Under the pieces are notes generated by a model. The model saw only the letters and a list, made by a program, of their open reading frames with translations. It made no database searches and had not been told where the DNA came from. Source: Lucinisca nassula (taxonomy: Eukaryota; Mollusca; Bivalvia; Lucinida; Lucinidae). Taken from it: DNA of 64,000 nt. The stretch is taken from positions 110,393,245 through 110,457,244 of the forward strand of contig OY757017.1 of NCBI GenBank assembly GCA_963580285.1, written 5' to 3'. The translations under genes and the position numbers were made by a program. Position 1 is the stretch's first letter; each line of letters opens with the position of its first letter. Positions 1-10,420 of this stretch are shown one piece after another.

Positions 1-979
1 ACCCACAGTTACTTCATACAGGTAGGAAGGCTGTTAATAACCGAGCGGGTACCCGGGCCTATTTGAGACAGCGCTGAATATTCATGTTTCCTTGATTGAT
101 TGATTGACTGATTTGTGTTTAACGACACGTCAACCCTTGTGGGTCAGTTCTGTGTAGTCTCCCAGGAAAAGGGAGAAGGGAGATGAAAGTGAGGGGCAGA
201 GGAGAAAGAGGAAAATGAATGGAAGTGTAGATACAGAAGAAATAAGAACACTCCCGCTCTACCATCACCTGCTGCAAGACAAGTAGACCTTGCCCAACTG
301 CAAGCCAATATCAGTGTGACGCAAGTTACACGACAAGTTTACCTCATTCAATCACCCACCGTTTCATGTTGAAAAAGACGAACTTGTGTATCTTGGTGCA
401 GCTCATGTATTGTCGTGTAAACACTCGGTTTTAAACAGTTCTCCCTGTCTGCTTGTGCAATTAAGAGCAGCGTTAAGGGGAATGGGGACATCGTCAGAGG
501 AGGCAACTCATGTAGAAGTTTTTTGTCTCCCTTAGGGGTCAACTCATAAAGGAAAGAATTTGCTCCTGAGGAGCAAATTCTTATCTTTAAGAGAAGATCC
601 CTTTTCCAGTTGGACAGTCCCGAAAGTTGTCTCCCTTTGAAAAATGGCAGAAAAATCAGCCAGGTGTTCCCATCCCCATTAAGGCCCGCCCACAGGGAGT
701 AGGAAAAATAAATTTGGTTGCATGGTCCTTCCACGCATGACTGAAACCGACCGCACATGAGGCCTGGTCAGCCGATTAGAAGGTCAAAGCCAGCCAAGGC
801 AAATGTGTTTCAAGTCGGACAGTCCCTGCATATAAATACTGATGTTGTTTTTCTTATTTCTGGGATGGGGGCGGTAGGACGACAACCCACCAGTGTTGCC
901 AGTGCTTTGAAACAAATTGAGTTGAGCATGCTTGAAAACCTAGAATCAAGCTCAGGCGCTCTATTTTGACACATTTCAG
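1..979. other. Intron DNA with SINE-E and SINE-F fragments
   Basis: No exon recognised. About 100-360 is a minus-strand SINE-E copy whose 3' end reads GTTAAACACAAATCAGTCAA on the minus strand; a related piece lies at 21025-21125. A perfect 13-3-13 palindrome is at 554-582. About 709-850 is a plus-strand 5' part of SINE-F. The remainder shows no recognisable element. Confidence 0.55.
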
Positions 980-1238
980 ATATCTCTTCTGGACCGAAAT
1001 AGCAAAGTATCCGAAAATCGAAAGAGCATCTTTGACAGGAGAAGATAGGCAGGCAATCATTTCATCCGGGCTCTTATTTCCGATTTGCATAGATGTCGAC
1101 GTGAGCGGAACAAACCGAAGAATTTACTTCGCAGACCCTGTTCGGGACACGATTGAGTCGGCTAATCTGATGGGCGGCGAAAGACGTATTATCAAGCGCA
1201 TGGCTCACACTGAGTTTTTTGACATGGCTCTATTCCTC
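980..1238 (+). CDS. LRP-like receptor, exon 1 of window: propeller blades 4-5
   Basis: This exon encodes residues 1-86 of the recoverable protein fragment. It holds two YWTD-type blades, seen as YLFWTE near its start and RIYFAD in the middle, the second followed by the usual NLMGGERR turn. The family (LDL receptor-related proteins) forms extracellular six-bladed beta-propellers that bind or release ligands. The acceptor is AG at 978-979 and the donor GTAAGT at 1239-1244. The exon starts on a third codon base and ends in phase 0, which fits exon 2 exactly. It corresponds to two separate exons (29537-29677 and 30682-30790) in the next propeller, so an intron was lost here or gained there. Upstream exons lie outside the window. 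The family call is strong; the paralogue (LRP1, 2, 4, 5/6 or a lineage-specific one) is not resolved. Confidence 0.87.
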
Positions 1239-1253
1239 GTAAGTTATATTTAA

Positions 1254-1470
1254 GTGCAGTAAAATTCCTATATTTAGACCACCTTTGGGGCTATTCAAAA
1301 GTGGTCTTTAAGACCACTTTTGAACAGTCCCAAAGGTGGTCCCTGACCAGAAGACTGTGTATGCAGAAAATTAGAAGAAAGACTATCTGCAACCTTCTAA
1401 ATAAGCTTATTATATACAGCTGAATGAGTCTTAATTTTTGGAGGTCTTAATAGCGAAATTTCCCTGTAGT
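1254..1470. mobile_element. MITE family G, copy 1
   Basis: A short element bounded by inverted ends of the form CAGTAAAATTCC and GGAAATTTNNCTG. It contains a strong hairpin at about 1278-1343 built from AAGTGGTCTTTAAGACCACTT. Related copies are at 11405-11582, 16220-16331, 32270-32355 and 44428-44610. It starts about 15 bp after the exon 1 donor. The superfamily is not assigned. Confidence 0.65.
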
Positions 1471-2040
1471 TATTAGATTCGACTAAAAATCGATTTGGGC
1501 ATATGAGACCAAGGTTAGTGTCGAGCAAAGCGTAGCAGAAAGAAAAAAAAAGCAAATAATTAAGCCTTATCGAAAAGTTAACAAAATTTATTGACAAAAC
1601 ACTAAACTATAATAAACAAAAGTGTACTTTTCTCAGATTTTATCAATCACTAACTATCTATCCTTTTCTGATCCGAAAGAACGAACACCGAGTTCAGTCG
1701 GAATAATAGTCCTCAAATAATCCTTCACAGTATTTAGAACAATATTTTCTTAAGAAACCCAAACTGAACTAAGGAAATAAATTTTGATGCCTTTTATGTA
1801 GTAAAGGAAGATTCTGGAATATTGTAGAATGAAATCACATCGCATGCTAAAAGTAATGTGATCTGGACATTCTGGATCATACTGTAATCTCTTAACTTGT
1901 AAACAAAATGTGACTCATTTTCAGAACCTTCCTATTAAGAAGTTAGTAAATAAACATTACATAAGTTACGCAATGGAATAAATGTGAGAATCAGAAAAAA
2001 TCTTATACATAACATTAGCTCTAAACTCCCTGTTGAAACG
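1471..2040. other. AT-rich intron DNA, nothing recognised
   Basis: No exon, RNA gene or known repeat seen. Short open frames here lack any family signature. Confidence 0.5.
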
Positions 2041-2274
2041 GGCCTCCGTGGCCTAATGGATAAGAGCGCTGACTCTTAGTCATTAGGTCTCTCACCGCCG
2101 TGGGTTCGAGCCTTGCTCGGGTCACGTGTGAGACGCCAAGTTCTGCAACGAAAGGTCAGGTGATTTTCTCCGGGTACTCCGGTTTTCGCCCACCTATGAT
2201 TAACGATCGGCTCGATATGAGTGATATAATCTTGAAAGGGCTGTGAAACCAAAACCAAAAAAAAAAAAAAAAAA
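2041..2274 (+). mobile_element. SINE-A, full copy with poly-A tail
   Basis: The head is tRNA-like, with an A-box region at GTGGCCTAATGG and a B-box GGTTCGAGCC at 2103-2112. A body shared with 10473-10607 and 59450-59860 follows, then a poly-A tail at 2257-2274. The sequence beyond the B-box cannot fold as an ordinary tRNA 3' half, so it is a retroposon and not a tRNA gene. Confidence 0.8.
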
Positions 2275-2276
2275 CA

Positions 2277-2385
2277 CTCCGTGTTGAAGGTCAGAGGTAG
2301 AAAGCTCTGATGGTGATGCCTTGGCTCTAAGTTTGAGCAAAACACGTTTCTGCTCGGGTTGGAAGAATCTTTTTGTCTCATATTC
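2277..2385 (-). mobile_element. LINE 3'-end fragment
   Basis: About 110 bp resemble 32505-32640, the 3' end of the minus-strand LINE remnant, through shared words such as GGTGATGCC and TTTCTGCTCGG. It is heavily diverged and too short to encode a domain. Confidence 0.5.
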
Positions 2386-2899
2386 ACATCTCCGACATGA
2401 GATCGTGAGGTACCGGATTCGATCCCAACTACAATCAGAATTTCTTTGCTTGAGCAAAAGGCTTTATCCACATTGCTTAGTATTGGTTTTTACCCAGGAA
2501 AGCACAGGGCCACATAGAAGATTAATACTAGTTTACCAAATGTGTTATGCCTGCCTCAGTAGCTCAGACGGATCGCGTCTGACTGGTGATCAGGAGGGTG
2601 CGGGTTCGATACCTGCCGGGGTCGGCAACATTCTTTCGTGGAGATTGATCATGAAATCTTTTCTAAGTCATTCTCTCCCTTCCGCTGATTCAAGAAGTGC
2701 AGTTGTCAGGTTCTGGCGAAAGAATGTGCACTGTTCTGGTTGACTGCTTATGTATAAGGTTGCCCAGGAAAAGTGCGGATAGGTAAACTGACCGGCTCAG
2801 AAATGACCTAAATAGTGTTGATTGTGCCGTTAAACTCGAAAAACAAACAAAAACAAACAAAATAAATGTGTTACACTCTGTAAGTAAAGTCGATTATTA

Positions 2900-2956
<57 letters not shown>
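2386..2956 (+). mobile_element. SINE-C, 5'-truncated, split by SINE-B, with (ATT)n tail
   Basis: The element runs 2386-2547 and resumes at 2864-2956 after a SINE-B insertion. A B-box-like GGATTCGATCC remains. The tail is an (ATT)n tract at about 2893-2955. Related copies are at 4495-4718 (minus, complete head) and 22050-22200 (plus). Confidence 0.7.
2548..2863 (+). mobile_element. SINE-B, full length, inserted in SINE-C
   Basis: A tRNA-like head (CAGTAGCTCAGACGG and GGTTCGATACC) is followed by a body and a C(AAA)AAC-rich tail. It is flanked by a 10 bp target-site duplication, AAATGTGTTA, at 2538-2547 and 2864-2873. That shows insertion into an existing SINE-C. Other copies, all minus strand: 10421-10857, 28142-28373, 28861-29133 and 50928-51100. 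Confidence 0.82.
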
Positions 2957-3902
2957 GCTCACCTGGGGTGAAGCTCAGCTTTTTGCCGTAGCCTGTTGTG
3001 CATCGTCCGGTCGTCGTAAACTTTTCATATTTTCTATGAGCCGAAACTTGATGGCAGGCATCGGTATGACATGGAGATTCAGGTTTGCTAAAACCGTTCC
3101 GTTCTTATATCCAAGATGACCGCAATGGCAGCCATGTTGATATTATAAAATCGTCTGTTTTTCGAAGAAAACTTTGGAGCTATTGTCATTACTCCAGCGT
3201 CTGCGTTGGCGTCGTAGTAGTTGTAGTGGTTCCAAAAAACATAACCTTGGCTATAACTTCAAAAGTATTAGACCTAGCCTCATGAAACTTCATACACGTA
3301 CTCACCATGACAAGACCTACATTCTGAACAAGAGCCAAAACGATATTGATGATTATGACTGAATTGTCTCCCATTTTTTGAAACGTATGTTTTACTCTCA
3401 TTCCAACACTTTTTGTAACAGAGCCTTCAAACTTCACATGTATGTTCCTTGGGGCAAGTCCTTTTCACTGATACAAACTTTTTGACCAGTGACTTTGAAC
3501 TTTGAACTTTGACCTATTTTACAAAATTAACCAAAAACCTTAACCTTGACCATATTTCCAAAAATATTAGGCCTACCTTCATGAAACTTCATACACATAC
3601 TCACCATTACAAGTGCTACAATCTGATAAAGGGCCATAACTATATTGTTGATAATGGCTGAATTATCTCCCCTTTTCCGATTTTTTCTGAAACACTTTTT
3701 CACTACAATTTCTTGACACAATTTTAAACAAAAAAAAAAAAAATAATAAAAAATAAAAACAAGCGCACGGTGTGGTAATTAGGGTGAATACGGCATATTT
3801 TGACGAAGTTCCATAACTATATCATGCAGTTTGACCGATTTGTCTCTGTGACATGGAAAAAAAAAACAGACGAGCATGGCACCGCTTGCGGTGCTCTTGT
3901 TT
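2956..3902 (+). mobile_element. Helitron-like non-autonomous element (agctcacc family), copy 1
   Basis: It starts AGCTCACC with a short hairpin, carries a CGTCCGGTCGTCG stretch, then two diverged repeat units near 3236 and 3534. It ends with a perfect 7-2-7 hairpin at 3879-3894 followed by TCTTGT. Terminal hairpin plus CTTGT is shared with the copies at 22208, 33807, 37152 and 54793. This plan resembles the bivalve pearl/HINE (Helentron-associated) elements. No protein is encoded. Confidence 0.65.
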
Positions 3903-4440
3903 AAACGAGATCTCCTGCCGAACAAAAGACCGAATCGAACTGAAACTTGATTTGAGGCATCGGGTCGACATGGGGAAATTGTTTCGTTCCGATAACCAAC
4001 CAGACCGCCATGGCGGCCTTCTTTTAATTCGTCAAACGACACCCCCCCCCCCCCCCCCCCCCCCCCTGGGATCGAGCTGAAACTTGGAGGAAGGCAGAGC
4101 GGGATGACTTGGAAATTCAGATTTGATAAAATTTCCGATATCCAAGATGGCGGCCATCTTGAACTTCTTTAAACGACATCTCCTTCCGAACCAAAGGTCA
4201 GATTGAGCTGAAACTGGACGGGAGGCTTTTGCTTTACATGGAGATTGGGATTTGTTAAAATTGTTCGGTTCCGATATCCAAGAAGGCTGCCAAGGCGGCC
4301 ATCAGAAAATTCTTCAAGCGATATCTTCTCCCGAACCAAAGGTAGGGTGAAGCTAAACCTAATGGGATGCATCAGTGCGATATGCATAATTGATGCTATT
4401 CATGATAAGTTGCTGCAACAGAAAAATAAGAGCCGAGGGG
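3903..4440 (+). repeat. Short tandem array, ~150 bp units
   Basis: Units begin with variants of AAACGACATCTCCTNCCGAA at about 3903, 4170 and 4315, with GAGCTGAAACT recurring within each. A poly-C run lies at 4042-4066. It is probably the internal array of another Helitron-like element. Confidence 0.6.
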
Positions 4441-4494
4441 TCAATATTGTTATAGCTATTCCATTTTGTTATTCTTTAAAAGTTGTCCGTTCCA

Positions 4495-4718
4495 TTTTTT
4501 TTAATAATAATAATAATCGACCTTATTTATAGAGGGTAACACATTTAGTACTAGTACTAAGCTTCCATGTGGCCCTCTTTTCCTGGGTAGAACCCAGTAC
4601 TGAGCAATGTGGATAAAGTCTCTTGCTCAAGAAAACAACACATGGCGCATTTGAGGATCGAACCCGGTACCTCGCGATCTCAAATCCGATGCTTTACCAC
4701 TGCACCACAGCGCTCCAC
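4495..4718 (-). mobile_element. SINE-C, minus strand, complete tRNA-like head
   Basis: On the minus strand it starts at the right edge with GTGGAGCGCTGTGGTGCAGT (A-box region). It has B-box GGTTCGATCC and ends in an (ATT)n tail at 4501-4516. Confidence 0.78.
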
Positions 4719-5546
4719 TTTCCGTAACCTTTTTTTTTTCTTTTAGCATATCTTGGTTAATAATATTAGGAATCTTACCATATTTTTGCATAAATGTTAG
4801 TACATACAGACAATAAGGGTCCAGGGCTCAATACTCTCATAGTTATTCCCCTTTGTTATTCTTAAAATATGTTTTGTGTCCATAACACTTGTTTTTCTTG
4901 TCTATCTTGCAAATTCATAATTTTAAGAACCCTAATATATTTTGCATAGATATTGATGTTGATATAATGTTATTGCTAGGGAAAAATTAGGGTCCAGGAA
5001 TTAATAAATAAATAGTTATTCCCCGTTGTTGTTCTTGAAAACTGTTTTTTCCTGCATGTATATTGATAAATTTTGTAAGGAATCTTAGCATATTTTGCAT
5101 AAATGTTGCTATTCATGAAATGTTGCTGTTACAGACAAATAAAGGTCCAGGCCTCAATACTTTCATAAATTATTCCCCTTTGTTATTCTTAAAAATATGT
5201 TTCGTGTCCATAACACCCGTTTTTCCTATCTATCTTGTAAATTAATATTTTTAAAAGTCCTGTCATATTTTGCATAAATGTTGATATTCATGAAATATTG
5301 CTGTTATAGAAAAATAAAGGTCCAACCCTCAATACTCTCATAGTTAATTCCAATTTGTTATTCATAAAAATATATTTCGTGCCCATAACACTTGTTTTTC
5401 CTGTCTATCTTGTAAATTAATAATTTCAAGAATCCGTATTTTGCATAGATATTGATGCTGATCAGAAGTTGATGTAATTCATGAGATGTTGCTGCAACAG
5501 CAAACGGAGGGTCAAGGGATCAATACTGTTTGTTATTCCCGTTTGA

Positions 5547-5600
5547 CCCGTCATCGTATGACCTTATCTGTTGGTGGGACGTAAAACAAAACTCACTCAC
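5547..5600 (+). mobile_element. SINE-D, severely 5'-truncated, with 14 bp target duplication
   Basis: Only the last 54 bp of the family remain (GACGTAAAAC and CTCACTCAC). It is flanked by an exact 14 bp duplication, TTATTCCCGTTTGA, at 5533-5546 and 5601-5614. This is direct evidence of target-primed retroposition. Confidence 0.85.
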
Positions 5601-5650
5601 TTATTCCCGTTTGAAGTTCTTTAGGAGTCATTTTGTTTCTCTTGCTTAAC

Positions 5651-5918
5651 ATTACGAAAACTCGCATTGTAAAGTTTACCACCGAAAAAAAAAAGAAAAT
5701 TTTAAGATGTAAAATTGGGATAGTTTACTTATTTCTACTCAAGATATAGATTGTGGATACTCGTTAGAACCACCTCATCGAGGCGGTTCTAACGAGTACC
5801 TACAATCTATATTTTAGAGCAGAAATAAGGAAAATAAGGTTTACCCCTGTAAACCCCAGTTTTACTATATAAAAGTTGGGTTCAAGGGGAGCAAAATAAC
5901 ATAGGTATGTTTTCGTGA
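5651..5918. mobile_element. Palindromic MITE P, copy 1
   Basis: The ends are ATTACGAAAAC and GTTTTCGTGA, inverted. Both arms carry TTCTTATTTCTGCTC-type sequence. The centre is a hairpin around CACCTCATCGAGGCGG, within 5761-5795. About 15 copies or halves occur in the window. Confidence 0.8.
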
Positions 5919-6183
5919 AGATGTTTGTAGGAACCTAATCATATTTTGACTAAATGTTGACGTTGATAAGCTGTTGTTGTTAGGTAAAGCACCAGTGGCC
6001 ATGTGACCATATTTACATAGTTATTCGCCATTGTAGTTCTTGAAAACTGGTTTTCCTGCATCTCTTGATTGATAACATTGAGAATCTTGTCATAATTTTT
6101 TAATGTTGATATCTGTTACTTGAAAGGGTCGAGCGAGGGACCAATACTGTTAATGTTATTCCCCTTCGTATGTCTTATTTAAG

Positions 6184-6352
6184 AAATAGATCAGCTCTAG
6201 CTGTGATTTGTTGAGTAATAAATCACAGTTTGGAGGTCAGTTGTAAAGTAGACAAATCACGAGCGCGTAGCGCGCGTGATTTGTCTACTTACAACTGACC
6301 GACAAACTGTGATTTATTGCTCAACAAATCCCAGACTAGAGCTGATCTATTT
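6184..6352. repeat. 169 bp near-perfect hairpin
   Basis: The left arm starts AAATAGATCAGCTCTAG and the right arm ends CTAGAGCTGATCTATTT. The arms match almost throughout, turning at about 6262-6275 (GCGCGTAGCGCGC). The downstream words TTCTAACACGC (6356) and GTGTTAGAA (about 6650) are inverted, so the hairpin may belong to a ~480 bp foldback element. Confidence 0.85.
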
Positions 6353-6871
6353 CGATTCTAACACGCTGAAAATCGGCAATAATGTTGTTGTTTCCTTCAA
6401 AAATCTCACAACTTTTCGCCATTGTTAGAAGAAATCCCGCTAAAATTATCGACTGAAACACATGCATTTATATCCTTTTATAACGTTTTCGATGCGAGAA
6501 AATGACGTTACACCGTCTAACGTCAAGGAAATCGACTAGTGACGTCATAAATTTGCAGTTTTTAATGACGTCATTCGTCACGCTCTGCCGAGCTGTGATT
6601 TGTTGCAGAATAAAACACAGTTATTTTCCATTGACTATATAGGCGTGCTGTGTTAGAATGTCCGTTATTTTTTAAATATTAATTTGCGGTGGTTGGGGAT
6701 ATCTTATAAGCAGTGTTTATTCCTTTTTTCAACTTATCATGTTGAAATAAAGTTGTAAAAGGGTCATAACTCTCAAAATAATAGGTGGATTGTTCATGAT
6801 CATTTTCGACATACTAGTGCTGCATTTCGCCAAAACATTATTCCTCTGTAATACGCTCTTGACGATATTTC

Positions 6872-7140
6872 ATTACGAAAACACGCCTATACAAATACAT
6901 TGTAAATTTTACCACCCAAAAACAAAGATTTTAAGATGAAAATTTGTGATATTTTTCTTATTTCTGCTCAAAATATAGATTGTGGCAACACGTTAGAACC
7001 GCCTCATCAAGGCGGTTCTAACGAGTACCCACACTCTATATATTAGAGTAGAAATAAGAAAAATAAGGTTTACCCCTGTAAACCCAAGTTTTACTATGTA
7101 AAAGTGGGGTTTAAAGGGGTCAGATTCAGAGTTTTCGTGA
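6872..7140. mobile_element. Palindromic MITE P, copy 2
   Basis: A good full copy. It starts ATTACGAAAACACGCCTATA and ends GTTTTCGTGA. The central hairpin is TAGAACCGCC-TCATCAA-GGCGGTTCTA, around 6992-7021. Confidence 0.85.
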
Positions 7141-7219
7141 TGGAGGCGACACATGAGAATAGTTCCTTAGCATTATACAATGATGCTTATCAAATAGAAA
7201 TTACCAGTTTCGTGTCTTT

Positions 7220-7720
7220 TGATATCAAGTTTATCAGGCTCGGCCTCGAGAACGCTTCGATGGGTCGAACTCGGTAGGCTCGAACACCACGTTTGGGTCG
7301 AACTGACTTTTCAGTCCCGGCAAAATCCCTATTCATTTTAACTAAACATGCCACCCTTGGCTCGAACCACGATGGCTCGAACCCTCGAACTCTAAGCCTG
7401 GTCCCTAGAGTGCATTTTCTATGTAAAATCCCACCGATGGCTCGCACTAATTACCTTTTTAAAATTCCAATTTTATCGATCAAGTCACGAAGGCGCATGA
7501 TCAGTATTATAATACGGACCAAAAATACGGCTCATCATTCACTCTTAAATTATGACCGATAAATGTACAGGAAGTCACCCAAATCGCCGCAGCTATGATA
7601 AAAAATCATAGTACACAAAGATGGATCTTGCTGAATTGGACTCCAATGGCTCGAACTACCGATGGCTCGAACTTTTTTCGGCGGTCCCGGCGAGTTCGAG
7701 CCATCGAAGTTCGACTGTAA
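7220..7720. mobile_element. Element rich in GGCTCGAAC motifs, copy 1
   Basis: GGCTCGAAC or its complement recurs about eight times, and the right end reads GAGTTCGAGCCATCGAAGTT. A shorter relative lies at 44137-44417. The ends appear inverted, which suggests a DNA-transposon derivative. The superfamily is unknown. Confidence 0.5.
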
Positions 7721-7798
7721 TATAAAAGTGGGGTTCAAGGGGAGCAAAATAACATAGGTATGTTTTCGTGAAGCTGTTTGTAGGAACCTAATCATATT
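7721..7798 (+). repeat. Duplicate of 5868-5945 (half P MITE plus flank)
   Basis: These 78 bp match 5868-5945 with two differences. The match extends about 27 bp past the end of the P element into unrelated flank, so this is a local duplication and not a new insertion. Confidence 0.8.
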
Positions 7799-9530
7799 GA
7801 GATACCCACCCACGAACATATATATCTGATGCTAATACATATTCAATGACACATACATGTACAGTGTTTTCCCAGGGGTCATGCAGGCATATTAGCTAAG
7901 CCAAAAAGGCGGGGGCATCTGGGTACTTTTTACACATTTCTTTTGTTTTTTTCGTTTTACTTAAGTATGTTTAAATCCATCGCCTGTTTATCCAAATGCC
8001 AGAATTATCTAAACTCTTGAACTGATGGAAGCAAAAATCTAACCCATTAACATGAAATAAGAATGTTCATTCAGCCGTGAAATATAGGTGAACATCTCAA
8101 ATGATCATTTGAGTTACATTACCTAATCAGTATGCTTGCATGGTAGGAGTTTCACCACTATAGATTAATGTATACAGAAGATATAAGAAAAAAAGAGAAC
8201 TTTACTGTTAAAAAATCTCAAAAATGACCCAAGGTTCCTTAAACCATATTTCCCCCCCCCCCCCCACCCCCCAAAAAAGGAATTTTGGTGAATAAACTTG
8301 TCACTAAACATAGAGTTAGTCCTTCCCCTGTAATTTTATATAATAACGTGTCATGTATGGTACTATATTTCTACCTTTAAATGAGACACAAAATACATGT
8401 CAAAACTGTGGTGAGTTACCCCACCCACTTTAAAGAGCCTGTAACTCAGAAAAAAACTGCTTAAATACCAAAACCACATATGTTCCAAATAATTAGGCAT
8501 ATGTATGCTAACAATAAGTCAGAAATAAACAAAATCGTTAGGAGGCCAAAAATACCCCTTAGGGAGACCCGTCCTTTATTCCCAAACACAACAATCAAAT
8601 TTTCACAATCAGCTTTGGTAGAAAACCTTCCTTAATTTCACGTCTATCAAAGAAAAATGAGTTTATTCACTGCTGTCATTCCGTAATGTTATCCCATGTG
8701 ACACAACCATCAAAACAAAAGTACACAGATACAAACTGGATATACTCATTATCGAGTATGGTCTCCACACAGTGTCTTTGCCTAGACCCGATCAACGTAT
8801 TGATCATATCTTGTGATCGTTGGCGAAGATGTGCCAGTCTGATATGCCAATCTTGCCCTCGGATGCCTATCTTGGTTGACGGCCATCACCCCCGGCCAGC
8901 CGCTTCATGGACGGTCGTTAATGCTGTTCGGCTGATGGTCCTAGGATCCAGTCCAAAATTGGAAGCGGCAGCAGGAAGTGTTAACTCCAGCGTCTTGTTG
9001 TCCAAGACTCGGTGGTAGCCATTGCATCTGACGTCAATGCAAAATTAGGCGTTTTAATTCGGATTCCTGTTACATGCCCAAATTGCTGCTGTTTCATACT
9101 GGATTTTTTTAACATATGGCTGCACACGGTCTGTGCTCGTGAAAAACCTGTTTACCATACATGTAAAGCTACGCTTGAGGAGATTGTATCGTAAAGGTCA
9201 GTACAGTGACTGGTCACACTTGGAAGACTGGGAAGTTCATTAAAGGAACGAAATTTCAACCGATTGCTTAAATAATCAGAAGTTGAACTTGTGGGCGTTT
9301 CCTTTGGCGTGTATTTAGTATCAGCTGACCGTAATTTTGCCTATGATATTTTGTCAAATAAGTTACCATTTTTTTTTTCAGTAATAATAACATTTGCTAA
9401 TTCTTCGAGTAGTCCGGTACATTCGTAAATGTGCAATGTCACATTGAACTGATAAAGCTTACTTGACCTGATATAGCATATCTTTATCAGGTGAAGGTGT
9501 TACAATGTAATTAGTATGGGGGTAACTAAT
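7799..9530. other. Intron DNA, nothing recognised
   Basis: It contains a poly-C run at about 8251-8268 and several short open frames, the longest at 8686-9018. That frame shows no domain I recognise and no splice context that fits the LRP chain. Confidence 0.45.
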
Positions 9531-9690
9531 GAGTGAGTGTTTTAGTTTTACGTCCCACCAACAGCTAAGGTCATATGGAGACGGGACCTCGGTTTAAAGA
9601 CTCATCCGAACGTCTGGAGAAGCCCGGGGTGGATCCTGTGATCCCTGGTTTACAAGGCGGGTAGCGTTACCACTACACCACGGAGGCTTA
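9531..9690 (-). mobile_element. SINE-D, minus strand, with tRNA-like head
   Basis: On the minus strand it reads GCCTCCGTGGTGTAGTGGTA (A-box region), then a body with CCGAGGTCCCGTCTCC, ending GACGTAAAACTAAAACACTC. It is flanked by TATGGGGGTAACTAAT and TATGGGGGTGAAACTAAT, a slightly decayed target duplication. Confidence 0.8.
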
Positions 9691-9699
9691 TGGGGGTGA

Positions 9700-10263
9700 A
9701 ACTAATAAATACACATTTACAGCCAAGTATCCGGGCTAGACGCATGTCTTCATTCGCGAAGCTGCCATAAACTCCTAAAATGCGCTTATGCACAGGATTG
9801 CCCGAGCCTTTGCCACTCACAATATGGTAAACAAAAATGATTGCACTGTCTAATTTTCGTCACGGCCGCCAAATGGTGCGCGATGACGTAATTTTACCGA
9901 CCCATACTCTAAGCTTTCAGAAGATTGGTAGCTAATGGCTGGCAATTTTGGTAGCCAGTGGTGCCATAGGATCCTATGCGTCAACGGCGTACATGTACCA
10001 ATGGCAACATTGAGTGAACTCCGAACGCGGCCGCGCCGAACAAAATAGTGTCTTTCGATATGTGCACAGAGCGAAGACACAGATCAGACTGATCAGGGTC
10101 TTCGCTGTGCGCTGTGTGGCTGACCATTTGCAAACGGTCTTCGTGAAAACCGGAATAAAACGTTTATTCTGAGAGAGTGCTATGACTGATCAGTCTTCAC
10201 TGAGTTCCAGTGTCTGAAGAAACTTTTTCCCTTGACGTAGTCATTTGTCATTCCTTATTTTAG
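9700..10263. other. Intron DNA before exon 2, nothing recognised
   Basis: No repeat family or exon seen. A NotI-like GCGGCCGC word occurs near 10027. The acceptor tract of exon 2 ends this stretch. Confidence 0.45.
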
Positions 10264-10414
10264 GATGTGTTGAGCGTGGTAGATGTCGCCAGTAACAATG
10301 TCTACTTTATAAATAAACTCAGTGGGGCGATTATTGCTAAACCCTATACAAGACAAATGGAGAGAATATGGGGAATATGTATGTACGACGCCGCAACACA
10401 GCCACAACTACCAG
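10264..10414 (+). CDS. LRP-like receptor, exon 2: last propeller blade
   Basis: Residues 87-136. The exon completes the first propeller: DVLSVVD and NVYFINKLSG stand where LDLR has its sixth YWTD blade, and ICMYDAATQPQLP matches the segment that leads into the EGF module in LDLR-type proteins. The acceptor is TAG at 10261-10263 and the donor GTAAGT at 10415-10420. It enters in phase 0 and leaves in phase 1, the same phases as exon 8, its counterpart in the second propeller. The YWTD core is eroded to YFIN, as in much of this protein. A 9.0 kb intron precedes it. A decayed copy of its 3' end lies at 18918-18966. Confidence 0.87.
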
Positions 10415-10420
10415 GTAAGT

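Larger units (their letters stand above)
4740..6186. repeat. Tandem array of ~165 bp units, interrupted
   Basis: Units share CATATTTTGCATAAATGTTG and TTATTCCCCTTTGTTATTCTT and repeat from about 4745 to 5540. One more partial unit follows at 5919-6186. The array is cut by a tiny SINE-D insertion (5547-5600) and a P MITE (5651-5918). No coding potential. Confidence 0.7.

Noticed and set aside
348..758. 136-codon minus-strand open frame
   Set aside because: It crosses SINE-E/F fragments and a palindrome; no family signature.
2041..2125. tRNA gene candidates at SINE heads (also 2553, 4640-4718, 26037, 39110-39183)
   Set aside because: Boxes A and B are present, but the sequences continue into shared SINE bodies with tails and target duplications, and the arms do not fold as complete tRNAs.
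8686..9018. 110-codon open frame
   Set aside because: No domain, no fitting splice signals for the receptor chain and no similarity to another region of the window; kept as unassigned.
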